Source: Anaerovorax odorimutans
GTDB taxonomy: Bacteria > Bacillota > Clostridia > Peptostreptococcales > Anaerovoracaceae
Reading direction: 5' to 3'
DNA: 64,000 nt
NCBI RefSeq assembly: GCF_024459955.1
Contig: NZ_JANFXK010000013.1
Span: 54,269 to 118,268 of the forward strand
Position 1 is the first letter of the stretch, and each line of letters begins with the position of its first letter. This document shows, piece after piece, positions 57,547-64,000 of this stretch. Under the pieces are notes generated by a model. That model made no database searches. It was given only the letters and a program-made list of their open reading frames with translations, and was not told the origin of the DNA. The position numbers and the translations under genes are program-made.

Positions 57547-58830
57547 ATGGCAACGTTAGAAATCGGAGGAATTGACTGCCAAAGGCTGGCAGAAATTTCA
57601 GGAACACCGCTCCTGGTCTACGACGAAGCAAAAATTGAACAGCAATTCACAGCAGCCACGGAAAATTTTCAATCCGATCAGTTTGAGACGGAGGTGGTCT
57701 ATGCGGCCAAAGCGTTTTCCTGCAAAGCGATCTTTGAGAAAGTACGGCAGGCGGGCGCCGGCCTGGATGTAGTCAGCGGCGGTGAGCTGTACTGCGCGCA
57801 TCAGGCGGGCGTACCTATGGAAAAGGTTTATTTCCACGGAAACAACAAGTCCGAGGAAGAATTGAAGATGGCCCTTGAACTGGGCTGCGGCACCATTGTT
57901 CTGGATAACAAAATGGAATGTCAGCGGCTTACGGAGCTGGCGGCACAGCTGAAAAAACCCATTCAGGTCCTGCTGAGGGTCAACCCGGGAATCGAGGCCC
58001 ACACCCATGAGTATATACGGACATCCGGCTCTGATTCCAAATTCGGTATTTCCATCGCGAAGAAAAACGAGATCAAATCTCTGGTCAGCCAGGCCATGCT
58101 CAGCGATTACGTGCAGTTCAAAGGCTTTCACAGCCACATCGGCTCGCAGATCACTGAGACAACAGCGTTTGAAGAGGCGCTGGCCATCATGCTGGGCTTT
58201 ATCCGCGAAATGCGGGACGACTACAACATTCAGACGAGATCTCTCAGTATAGGGGGTGGATTCGGCATCAGATACACTGCCGATGATAAACCGATCCCCT
58301 TGGGGGAAATGGCAGACATACTGGCCCGGACATGTGAAAAGCTTTCGGCTGAGAAAGGCGTCCGGCTGGAAAAGCTCCTGATCGAACCGGGAAGATCCAT
58401 CGTAGGGGAGGCGGGATATTCACTTTATACAGTGGGGTACAGTAAAGACACCGACACCAAGCATTTTCTCTTTGTGGACGGCGGCATGAGCGACAATATA
58501 AGACCGGCCCTTTACCAGGCCGAATACAGCTGCGATATAGCCAACCGCCTTGGAGAACCAAAGAACAAAACCTACTGCGTAGCCGGAAAGAACTGCGAAT
58601 CAGGCGACATCCTCGTCAAAGAGGCGGAGCTTCCTGATACGGCCCGTGAAGGCGACCTGCTGGTTATGTACGCCACAGGGGCTTACGGCTATTCCATGGC
58701 AAGCAATTACAACCGGGCCGGAAGACCGGAAGTGGTTTTTGTAAAGGACGGAAAAGCCCGCAGAGTCCTGAGAAGGGAAACTTACGAAGATCAGCTCAGG
58801 CTGGATACGGACGAACAGCTGACAATTTAG
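57547..58830 (+). CDS. lysA: Diaminopimelate decarboxylase
   Basis: 427-aa PLP enzyme that converts meso-diaminopimelate to lysine. Fold type III barrel with the PLP lysine in VVYAAKAFSCKAIF (about residue 60), GFHSHIGSQ, LSIGGGFGI, EPGRSIVGEAGY and the substrate Cys/Glu in GKNCESGDI. The ATG follows AAAGGAAAAGAGAAG. First gene after the lysine riboswitch, so repressed by its end product. Confidence 0.95.
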   Translation: MATLEIGGIDCQRLAEISGTPLLVYDEAKIEQQFTAATENFQSDQFETEVVYAAKAFSCKAIFEKVRQAGAGLDVVSGGELYCAHQAGVPMEKVYFHGNNKSEEELKMALELGCGTIVLDNKMECQRLTELAAQLKKPIQVLLRVNPGIEAHTHEYIRTSGSDSKFGISIAKKNEIKSLVSQAMLSDYVQFKGFHSHIGSQITETTAFEEALAIMLGFIREMRDDYNIQTRSLSIGGGFGIRYTADDKPIPLGEMADILARTCEKLSAEKGVRLEKLLIEPGRSIVGEAGYSLYTVGYSKDTDTKHFLFVDGGMSDNIRPALYQAEYSCDIANRLGEPKNKTYCVAGKNCESGDILVKEAELPDTAREGDLLVMYATGAYGYSMASNYNRAGRPEVVFVKDGKARRVLRRETYEDQLRLDTDEQLTI

Positions 58831-58886
58831 ATTTTAGCCGGAGCGTAAAAGCGCGGGATCTTATCATAAAAGAAAGGATAATGAAG

Positions 58887-60095
58887 ATGAATGTAGTACA
58901 AAAATACAATGGCAGGTGCGTCGATACCATTGATAAAATAAAAGCCATAGCAAAGCATGTGGCTGAGACGAGACAGGAAGGCGACGGACTGGTTATCGTA
59001 GCCAGCGCCATGGGGCGGACAACCGATCGCCTGATGAAAATGGCTCAGGAAGTAGGAGAAGATATTCCGAAAAGAGAGCTGGATGCGCTTCTTGCCACCG
59101 GAGAGCAGCAGTCAGTAGCGCTGCTTGCCATCGCCCTCAACAATCTGGGAGTACCGGCGGTATCCATGACCGGATTCCAATCCGGATTCATTACCAACGA
59201 TTATCACACCAACGCCAGGATCAAAGAGATCAATACGGAAAAGGTGGAAGAAATCATCGCCCAGGGAAAAGTCGCCGTAGTGGCGGGTTTCCAGGGTGTC
59301 AGTGAGGACGGAGACGTAACCACCCTCGGAAGAGGCGGCTCCGACATCACAGCCGTAGCCATCGCGGCTCATCTGGAATGGCCGTGCGAGGTGTACAGCA
59401 CCACGGACTGCCTCTACACAGTAGATCCGGAGGTTTATCCCCAGGCAAAACGTCTGCCCAGCATCACTTACGAAGAGATGATGGAGCTGGCCAATCTGGG
59501 AGCCGACAAGCTGGAGACGCGCAGCGTTGAGCTGGCCAAGAAATACGGCGTTAAGTTATTTTTAGGAAAATCATTGGAAAGGGATAAAAGTAAAGGAACA
59601 TACATTATGAACAACGATAATTTATTAGTAGAAGATATGCCGGTTACAGGCATGAGCATCCAGGAAGATATCGCTATTTTCACACTGAAGAATGTAAGAA
59701 ACGACGGCAGAACCGTTGCTGAGTGCTTCAAGATGCTGGGAGAGCTGGACATCAACGTTGACATGATTTCGCAGCAGAGCACAGGGAAAGACACATGTTC
59801 CGTATCCTTCAGCTGCACCAGAGCCCAGGGAAAAGAACTGAAAAAGCACATTGACGCTGACAAGGCATTTACAGGTGTGACGGTTGACTGTGAAGAGGAT
59901 CTGGCAATGATTTCTCTGGTAGGCGTAGGCATGGCCACACACTCCGGAGTTGCCAGCGAAGTGTTCAACGTTCTGGCGGCCAACGACATTAAATACTATC
60001 ACATCACCACTTCCGAAATCTCCATCTCAGTAACGGTGGATATGGAATGGAAGATCAAGGCAGCCATCGCACTGGCCGAAGCCTTCGATCTGTAA
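58887..60095 (+). CDS. Aspartate kinase, divergent
   Basis: 402-aa aspartokinase homologue, expected to phosphorylate aspartate at the head of the lysine/threonine pathway. The amino-acid kinase domain has IVASAMGRTTDRL, GFQGVSEDGDVTTLGRGGSDITAVAIA and TTDCLYTVDPEVYP. Two ACT domains follow from about residue 255 (FTLKNVRNDGRTVAECFKMLGELDINVDMISQ), as in feedback-controlled enzymes. The normal KFGG[ST]SV substrate motif is KYNGRCV, and the usual HPRS is ETRS, so activity may be altered. I prefer ATG 58887, 8 bases from AAGGA, over the ATG two codons earlier. Confidence 0.85.
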   Translation: MNVVQKYNGRCVDTIDKIKAIAKHVAETRQEGDGLVIVASAMGRTTDRLMKMAQEVGEDIPKRELDALLATGEQQSVALLAIALNNLGVPAVSMTGFQSGFITNDYHTNARIKEINTEKVEEIIAQGKVAVVAGFQGVSEDGDVTTLGRGGSDITAVAIAAHLEWPCEVYSTTDCLYTVDPEVYPQAKRLPSITYEEMMELANLGADKLETRSVELAKKYGVKLFLGKSLERDKSKGTYIMNNDNLLVEDMPVTGMSIQEDIAIFTLKNVRNDGRTVAECFKMLGELDINVDMISQQSTGKDTCSVSFSCTRAQGKELKKHIDADKAFTGVTVDCEEDLAMISLVGVGMATHSGVASEVFNVLAANDIKYYHITTSEISISVTVDMEWKIKAAIALAEAFDL

Positions 60096-60106
60096 GGAGC
60101 GTATAA

Positions 60107-60928
60107 ATGATTCAATTTGCCAAGTATCACGGATGCGGGAACAACTTTATCATTGTGAAGGAAGAAGATGCGCGCGGGCAGGACTACAGCGCGCTGGCAC
60201 AGGCCGTATGCAGTACGGCTACCGGTATCGGTGCGGACGGACTGATTATCGTCAGGGAAGATCCGCAGCTGGAAATGGTCTTTTACAATATGGACGGCAG
60301 CCGCGCTCCCATGTGCGGCAACGGCATCCGGTGCTTTGCGGCATATTGCTTTGATAACGGGATTCGAACGGAAAAAGTTTATCCGGTCCAGACCCTGGCC
60401 GGGGAAATGATCGTCAATATGATGGAAACTTCCCCCTTTCTGGTTAAGATCAGCATGGGTAAGCCCAGTTTCAAATCGGCTGATTTCGGCGTTTTGAACG
60501 GATCGGAGACTTTCCTCGACCAGCAGCTGGAAACTACGGAAGGCGCTTTCACCGTCAGCAGCTGCTTCATGGGAACGGTCCATACGGTAGTATGGGTTGA
60601 CGAATTTCCTTCGGAAACGGCAGCCGGTCAGCTGTCCAACCACCCCGTTTTCACAGAGAAAACCAACGTAAATTTTGTAAAGAGAATTGATTCCAAAACT
60701 CTGGCTATCAAGACCTATGAACGAGGCGTAGGCTTTACCTTCGCCTGTGGCACGGGGGCCTGCGCGTCTCTGGTTATGGGACTGAGACAGGGAAAATGCG
60801 AGAGCAAGGTGACCGTTCGTCTGCCATACGGACAGCTGATTATTGAGCAGCTGCCGGACGGCGAGGTGACGATGGCGGGTCCTGCGGTGAGAGTTGCGGA
60901 AGGTACATATATTCAGGAGGAAATTTAA
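60107..60928 (+). CDS. dapF: Diaminopimelate epimerase
   Basis: 273-aa cofactor-free racemase that interconverts L,L- and meso-diaminopimelate. It begins FAKYHGCGNNFIIV. The two catalytic cysteines are in PMCGNGIRCFAAY (about residue 70) and FACGTGACASLV (about 217). ATG after AAGGAG. Only 1 bp before dapA. Confidence 0.96.
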   Translation: MIQFAKYHGCGNNFIIVKEEDARGQDYSALAQAVCSTATGIGADGLIIVREDPQLEMVFYNMDGSRAPMCGNGIRCFAAYCFDNGIRTEKVYPVQTLAGEMIVNMMETSPFLVKISMGKPSFKSADFGVLNGSETFLDQQLETTEGAFTVSSCFMGTVHTVVWVDEFPSETAAGQLSNHPVFTEKTNVNFVKRIDSKTLAIKTYERGVGFTFACGTGACASLVMGLRQGKCESKVTVRLPYGQLIIEQLPDGEVTMAGPAVRVAEGTYIQEEI

Positions 60929-60929
60929 A

Positions 60930-61805
60930 ATGATAAGAGGCTCAATGGTGGCGTTGATAACACCATTCAATGAAGACGGAAGCGTCAATTACGACAAGCT
61001 CAGGGAGCTGGTCGAATGGCATATAGCCGAACAGACTGATGCGATCCTCGTACTGGGGACTACAGCGGAAACTCCGGCCCTGACCGTAACAGAAGAAGAT
61101 GAGATTGCCAGAATTTCCATAGAAACCGCAGCCGGCAGAGTTCCGATCATCGTAGGCAGCGGTTCTAACAATACAATGATCGCTATGGAACAGAGTATCA
61201 AGTACGAAAAGATGGGTGCGGACGCCCTGCTGGTCATCACTCCATACTATAACAAGACCAATAAAGCCGGAATGGTTAACCATTTCTACACCGTAGCCGA
61301 TGCGGTCAATATTCCGATCTATGTTTACAACGTTCCCGGCAGAACCGGCGTTTCTCTGACTTATGAAGCATTAGCGGAGATCAGCAAGCATAAGAATATT
61401 GTAGGCATTAAGGAAGCCAGCGGAGATATGTCGTTTATCACCAAGATTTCCAGACTGATTAATGACGACTTTAATGTTTACTGCGGAAACGATGATATTT
61501 CCATTCCGCTGATGTCCATGGGCGGAGCAGGAATCATTTCCGTACTGGCCAACATTCTGCCGCGTCAGACACATGAGATGGCAATGGCATACCTTGAGGG
61601 AGATGTGAAAAAGGCAGCTGATATGCAGAAATATTATCTGGACTTTATCAATGCTCTGTTCATCGAAACCAACCCGATTCCCATCAAGGAAGCCATGAAT
61701 CTGGTGGGAATGAACGTGGGCGGCTACCGGATGCCGCTGTGCGGGATGGAAGAAGACGCAAAAGCAAAGCTGATCGAGACCATGAAAGCCATCGATCTGC
61801 TCTAA
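60930..61805 (+). CDS. dapA: 4-hydroxy-tetrahydrodipicolinate synthase
   Basis: 291-aa class I aldolase condensing pyruvate with aspartate semialdehyde. Key residues: GTTAETPALT (Thr pair), VYNVPGRTGVSLT (catalytic Tyr), IVGIKEASGD (Schiff-base Lys). Start at ATG 60930 after AGGAGGAAAT; the frame continues upstream inside dapF without a better start. Part of the lysine operon. Confidence 0.97.
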   Translation: MIRGSMVALITPFNEDGSVNYDKLRELVEWHIAEQTDAILVLGTTAETPALTVTEEDEIARISIETAAGRVPIIVGSGSNNTMIAMEQSIKYEKMGADALLVITPYYNKTNKAGMVNHFYTVADAVNIPIYVYNVPGRTGVSLTYEALAEISKHKNIVGIKEASGDMSFITKISRLINDDFNVYCGNDDISIPLMSMGGAGIISVLANILPRQTHEMAMAYLEGDVKKAADMQKYYLDFINALFIETNPIPIKEAMNLVGMNVGGYRMPLCGMEEDAKAKLIETMKAIDLL

Positions 61806-61844
61806 GGTATTTCGTGTAGGAAGGACTATGGGAGGAGAAGGATT

Positions 61845-62564
61845 ATGAATGTAGCCATTTTAGGCGCAGGTGCTATGGGCAAGGTGCTGTCCGGAACGAT
61901 TGAGGAGCAGCAGGATATGTCCCTTGCGGGAATTATAGAACCGAGAAACGGAGAAAAACTTCATGATATAGAAGGCCAGGTGGATGCGGTGATCGATTTC
62001 AGCAATCCAAACAATCTGGAAATGCTGATGGATTATTGTATCGCCAAGTCCTGTCCGGCTGTCATCGCGACGACCGGATTCACTTTGGAGCAGCAGCAAA
62101 TGATCGTAGATATGGCACAGCAGGTGCCCGTTGTCTTTGCCGCCAACTTTTCGCTGGGAATCACTGTGATGAAGCGGGTTCTGGAAGAGATCACGCCGAT
62201 CCTGGAGGATACTTTTGATATCGAGGTCATTGAAAAACATCATAATAAAAAGCTGGATTCACCCAGCGGTACGGCCAAGATGCTGGTTGGCGCGCTCAAC
62301 GGTCAGGGAACCTATGAAGAGGTCCACGGCAGAGAAGGAAATCGCAAGAGGGGCAAAGAGATCGGCATCCATGCCGTTCGCGGAGGTACCATTGCCGGAG
62401 AACATGATGTGATCTTTGCCGGTGATGATGAAATCCTGGAGATCAAACATACTGCCGGTTCAAAGAAGATTTTTGCTGCCGGAGCAGTGAAAGCCGCAGC
62501 GTTTACACAGACTGCGGGGCCGGGCCTGTACAATATGGAAGATGTACTTTTTGGCGATAAATAG
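61845..62564 (+). CDS. dapB: 4-hydroxy-tetrahydrodipicolinate reductase
   Basis: 239-aa NAD(P)H reductase. Nucleotide loop [24 protein letters not shown], and the catalytic [19 protein letters not shown] (HH and Lys). Slightly shorter than E. coli DapB (273 aa), as in other clostridia. GGAGAAGGA ahead of ATG. 16 bp before dapH. Confidence 0.96.
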   Translation: MNVAILGAGAMGKVLSGTIEEQQDMSLAGIIEPRNGEKLHDIEGQVDAVIDFSNPNNLEMLMDYCIAKSCPAVIATTGFTLEQQQMIVDMAQQVPVVFAANFSLGITVMKRVLEEITPILEDTFDIEVIEKHHNKKLDSPSGTAKMLVGALNGQGTYEEVHGREGNRKRGKEIGIHAVRGGTIAGEHDVIFAGDDEILEIKHTAGSKKIFAAGAVKAAAFTQTAGPGLYNMEDVLFGDK

Positions 62565-62580
62565 AGGAAGCGAGTTACAG

Positions 62581-63273
62581 ATGGAAGCAAGAGAATTAAT
62601 AGAATTTATAGGAAACGCGGAAAAAAAGACTCCCGTAAAAGTTTATGTAAAAGAAAAAGAGCCGGTGGATTTTGCCGGATGTCAGGTTTTCGGGACAGGG
62701 GATAAGATCGTCTTCGGTGACTGGAAAACGCTGGGCCCTGTTCTTGAGGCCAATAAAGATAAGATCGAAGACTATGTTGTGGAAAACGACTGCCGCAATT
62801 CAGCGATTCCGCTCCTGGATACCAAGCATATCAACGCCCGCATCGAGCCGGGCGCGATTATCCGTGATATGGTGGAAATCGGCGATAACGCAGTAATTAT
62901 GATGGGCGCGGTTATCAATATCGGCGCAGTAATCGGCGCCGGAACCATGATCGATATGGGCGCTGTTCTTGGCGGTCGGGCGACCGTAGGAAAGAACTGC
63001 CACATCGGCGCCGGCACCGTACTGGCCGGAGTCATTGAACCGCCTAACGCGACACCGGTTATCATTGAAGACAATGTAGTCATCGGGGCCAATGCGGTGG
63101 TACTGGAAGGCTGCAGAGTCGGCCAAGGCGCTGTGGTAGCCGCCGGAGCCGTGGTAATTGAAGATGTCCCGGCAGGCGCGGTTGTCGCCGGCGTTCCCGC
63201 CAGAGTTATCAAATCCGCTGAGGATACCAGCGCAGAAAAGATCGAGATCGTAGATGCGCTGCGGCAGCTGTAG
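62581..63273 (+). CDS. dapH: Tetrahydrodipicolinate N-acetyltransferase
   Basis: 230-aa left-handed beta-helix acetyltransferase. The N-terminal domain ([23 protein letters not shown]) and a run of hexapeptide repeats ([56 protein letters not shown]) are typical of DapH, not the succinyl-transferring DapD. It commits the operon to the acetyl pathway of lysine synthesis. ATG 62581 was chosen because GAGGAAG precedes it and it clears the dapB stop. Last gene of the operon. Confidence 0.94.
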   Translation: MEARELIEFIGNAEKKTPVKVYVKEKEPVDFAGCQVFGTGDKIVFGDWKTLGPVLEANKDKIEDYVVENDCRNSAIPLLDTKHINARIEPGAIIRDMVEIGDNAVIMMGAVINIGAVIGAGTMIDMGAVLGGRATVGKNCHIGAGTVLAGVIEPPNATPVIIEDNVVIGANAVVLEGCRVGQGAVVAAGAVVIEDVPAGAVVAGVPARVIKSAEDTSAEKIEIVDALRQL

Positions 63274-63528
63274 AGATTAAGAAGGCAGAGGATGATGAAA
63301 GTTGTGGGTTTTGCGGCTTGCGGGTTTTACGGGCTGTAGGCTGGCAGGCTGCGGTTTTGCAGGTCTGCGAGTTTGCGAGTTTGCGGGCCCCGGGCTGCGG
63401 GGTTGCGGCCGGATTTAAAACAACAGTATGAAGATGATAGGGCAGGTAGGGATACCTGCTCTTTTGTATTATGAAGAAAGGGAGGGGTGCCTCTCCCTTT
63501 TGGCAAGTGTGATGGTAAAAAATGTAAA

Positions 63529-63718
63529 AACGTGTACAAATTAATAAAACCAAACATTTTGTACACGTAAAACCGTCTTTTTTCTATAAAGAACCCGTAG
63601 TTTTAACTTAAAATAACGCTTAAACTCATAAAATATGGTAGAAATTAGAAAAAAATGATAAATTATAACCTATAAAACGTGTACAAAAATAGAAATTTTT
63701 AAACTTTGTACACGTTTT
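63529..63718. repeat. Two GTGTACAAA dyads in AT-rich DNA
   Basis: ACGTGTACAAA (63530-63540) pairs with TTTGTACACGT (63558-63568). AAAACGTGTACAAA (63674-63687) pairs with TTTGTACACGTTTT (63705-63718). Each is a hairpin with a 17-nt loop, and the four half sites match exactly over 11 bp. The DNA between them is strongly AT-rich and has no gene. Confidence 0.7.
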
Positions 63719-63821
63719 GTAAAAAAATATTAAAACAAAGATGCTTAGAAGCGCCTGGACCTGGATTGAGTTGGCTCTGGGATCCGCTGGGCTCTGGAGT
63801 TGGCTATTTCTTAACCTAGCC

Positions 63822-63902
63822 TTGCGACCAAGGCGCTTTTTTGAGGCCAATGGTCGCGGGATCTGCCAGGAAAATCAGGATTTGGTCGCAAACCTGCGGC
63901 CA
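63822..63902 (+). repeat. C element copy 2
   Basis: TTGCGACCAAGG (63822 on) and TTGGTCGCAA (63882-63891), with ATGGTCGCGGGATCTGCC in the middle and AACCTGCGGCC at the end, mirror copy 1 at 4976-5053. It is followed after ~45 bp by a B element. Confidence 0.65.
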
Positions 63903-63945
63903 TCCTTTGCTGTGAGCGGGCAGCCGGGCAGCCAGCTGCCCGCCG

Positions 63946-64000
63946 GCGGTAACTTTTCACAAAAATAACGGAAAGTTACGCAAAGATGTGGGTTTGCGGG
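63946..64000 (+). repeat. B element, 5' part (cut by window end)
   Basis: GGTAACTTTTCACAAAAATA, then GGAAAGTTACGCAAAGATGTGGGTTTGCGGG: the opening hairpin and GTGGGTTTGCGGG signature of B elements. It continues beyond the window. Confidence 0.7.

Larger units (their letters stand above)
63274..64000. repeat. Repeat-rich region after dapH
   Basis: Gene-free to the window edge. It holds a low-complexity G/T/C tract related to the B element (GTTGTGGGTTTTGCGG then many TTGCGGG-like words, 63300-63415), an imperfect GGCAGGTA/TACCTGCT hairpin (63440-63465), an AAAGGGAGG/CCTCTCCCTTTT hairpin (about 63477-63502), paired GTGTACAAA dyads (63529-63718), C element copy 2, and the start of a B element at 63946. 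Either hairpin may end the lysine operon. Confidence 0.65.

Noticed and set aside
1..64000. tRNA or rRNA genes
   Set aside because: I saw no cloverleaf with conserved GTTCRA-type arms and no rRNA signature sequences.

Overview
The window looks like the chromosome of an anaerobic, spore-forming Firmicute of class Clostridia. The evidence is sporulation genes (yabP, yabQ), Gram-positive replication and RNA genes (rplI-dnaB-dnaD, RNase M5, DivIC/FtsB-like), anaerobic redox enzymes (flavodiiron-rubredoxin fusion, DUF2148 ferredoxin-like protein, ferredoxin-nitroreductase), and strong AGGAGG ribosome sites at moderate GC. A family related to Anaerovoracaceae (Clostridiales Family XIII) is my guess; no marker here proves it. 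I see no tRNA, rRNA, CRISPR array, prophage or insertion-sequence transposase.

Layout. 1-5 kb: PAP2 phosphatase, a degenerate shikimate-kinase-like protein with a DUF2148 protein, a sugar nucleotidyltransferase, and an AlbA_2 regulator behind a TTTGTTAA operator array. 5-10 kb: M28 lipoprotein peptidase, membrane LuxR regulator, glucosaminidase, lipoprotein. 10-11 kb: rpsF-ssb-rpsR. 11-15 kb: a sigma-54 activator, a -24/-12 promoter, and an amidase plus GPH-family transporter. 17-24 kb: YybS-like protein, GdpP-like c-di-AMP phosphodiesterase, rplI, dnaB, DUF1858, a DnaD fused to a DnaI-like N-domain, and an M23 peptidase. 25-32 kb: a subtilase with a hairpin leader, then a type IV pilus-like operon (transglutaminase, PilC, small membrane proteins, PilT, BTAD regulator). 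32-41 kb: a class F-type flavodiiron protein, a serine recombinase facing a BspA-like surface protein across an apparent invertible promoter, and a two-component system with a PepSY protein. 42-47 kb: yabP-yabQ-ftsB-like-rnmV-rsmA and an LTA-synthase-like protein. 49-55 kb: GH25 lysozyme, two GNATs, YbaK, a large glycine-rich surface protein, nitroreductase and ArsR. 55-63 kb: a divergent M20 deacetylase and a lysine-riboswitch operon lysA-aspartokinase-dapF-dapA-dapB-dapH.

The most unusual content is non-coding. (i) Two 30-bp inverted sites bracket a 106-bp promoter-bearing segment between a serine recombinase and a surface-protein gene, which is the architecture of a phase-variable promoter. 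(ii) At least four families of structured intergenic repeats (called A, B, C and D here) occur at six loci; the five with both neighbours visible are flanked by convergent genes. Family D has two 165-bp copies whose 13-bp hairpin shows three compensatory base-pair changes. Families A and B form a tandem array of three units of about 590 bp.

Gene functions come from recognisable motifs. Promoters, operators and recombination sites are read from sequence and remain predictions.
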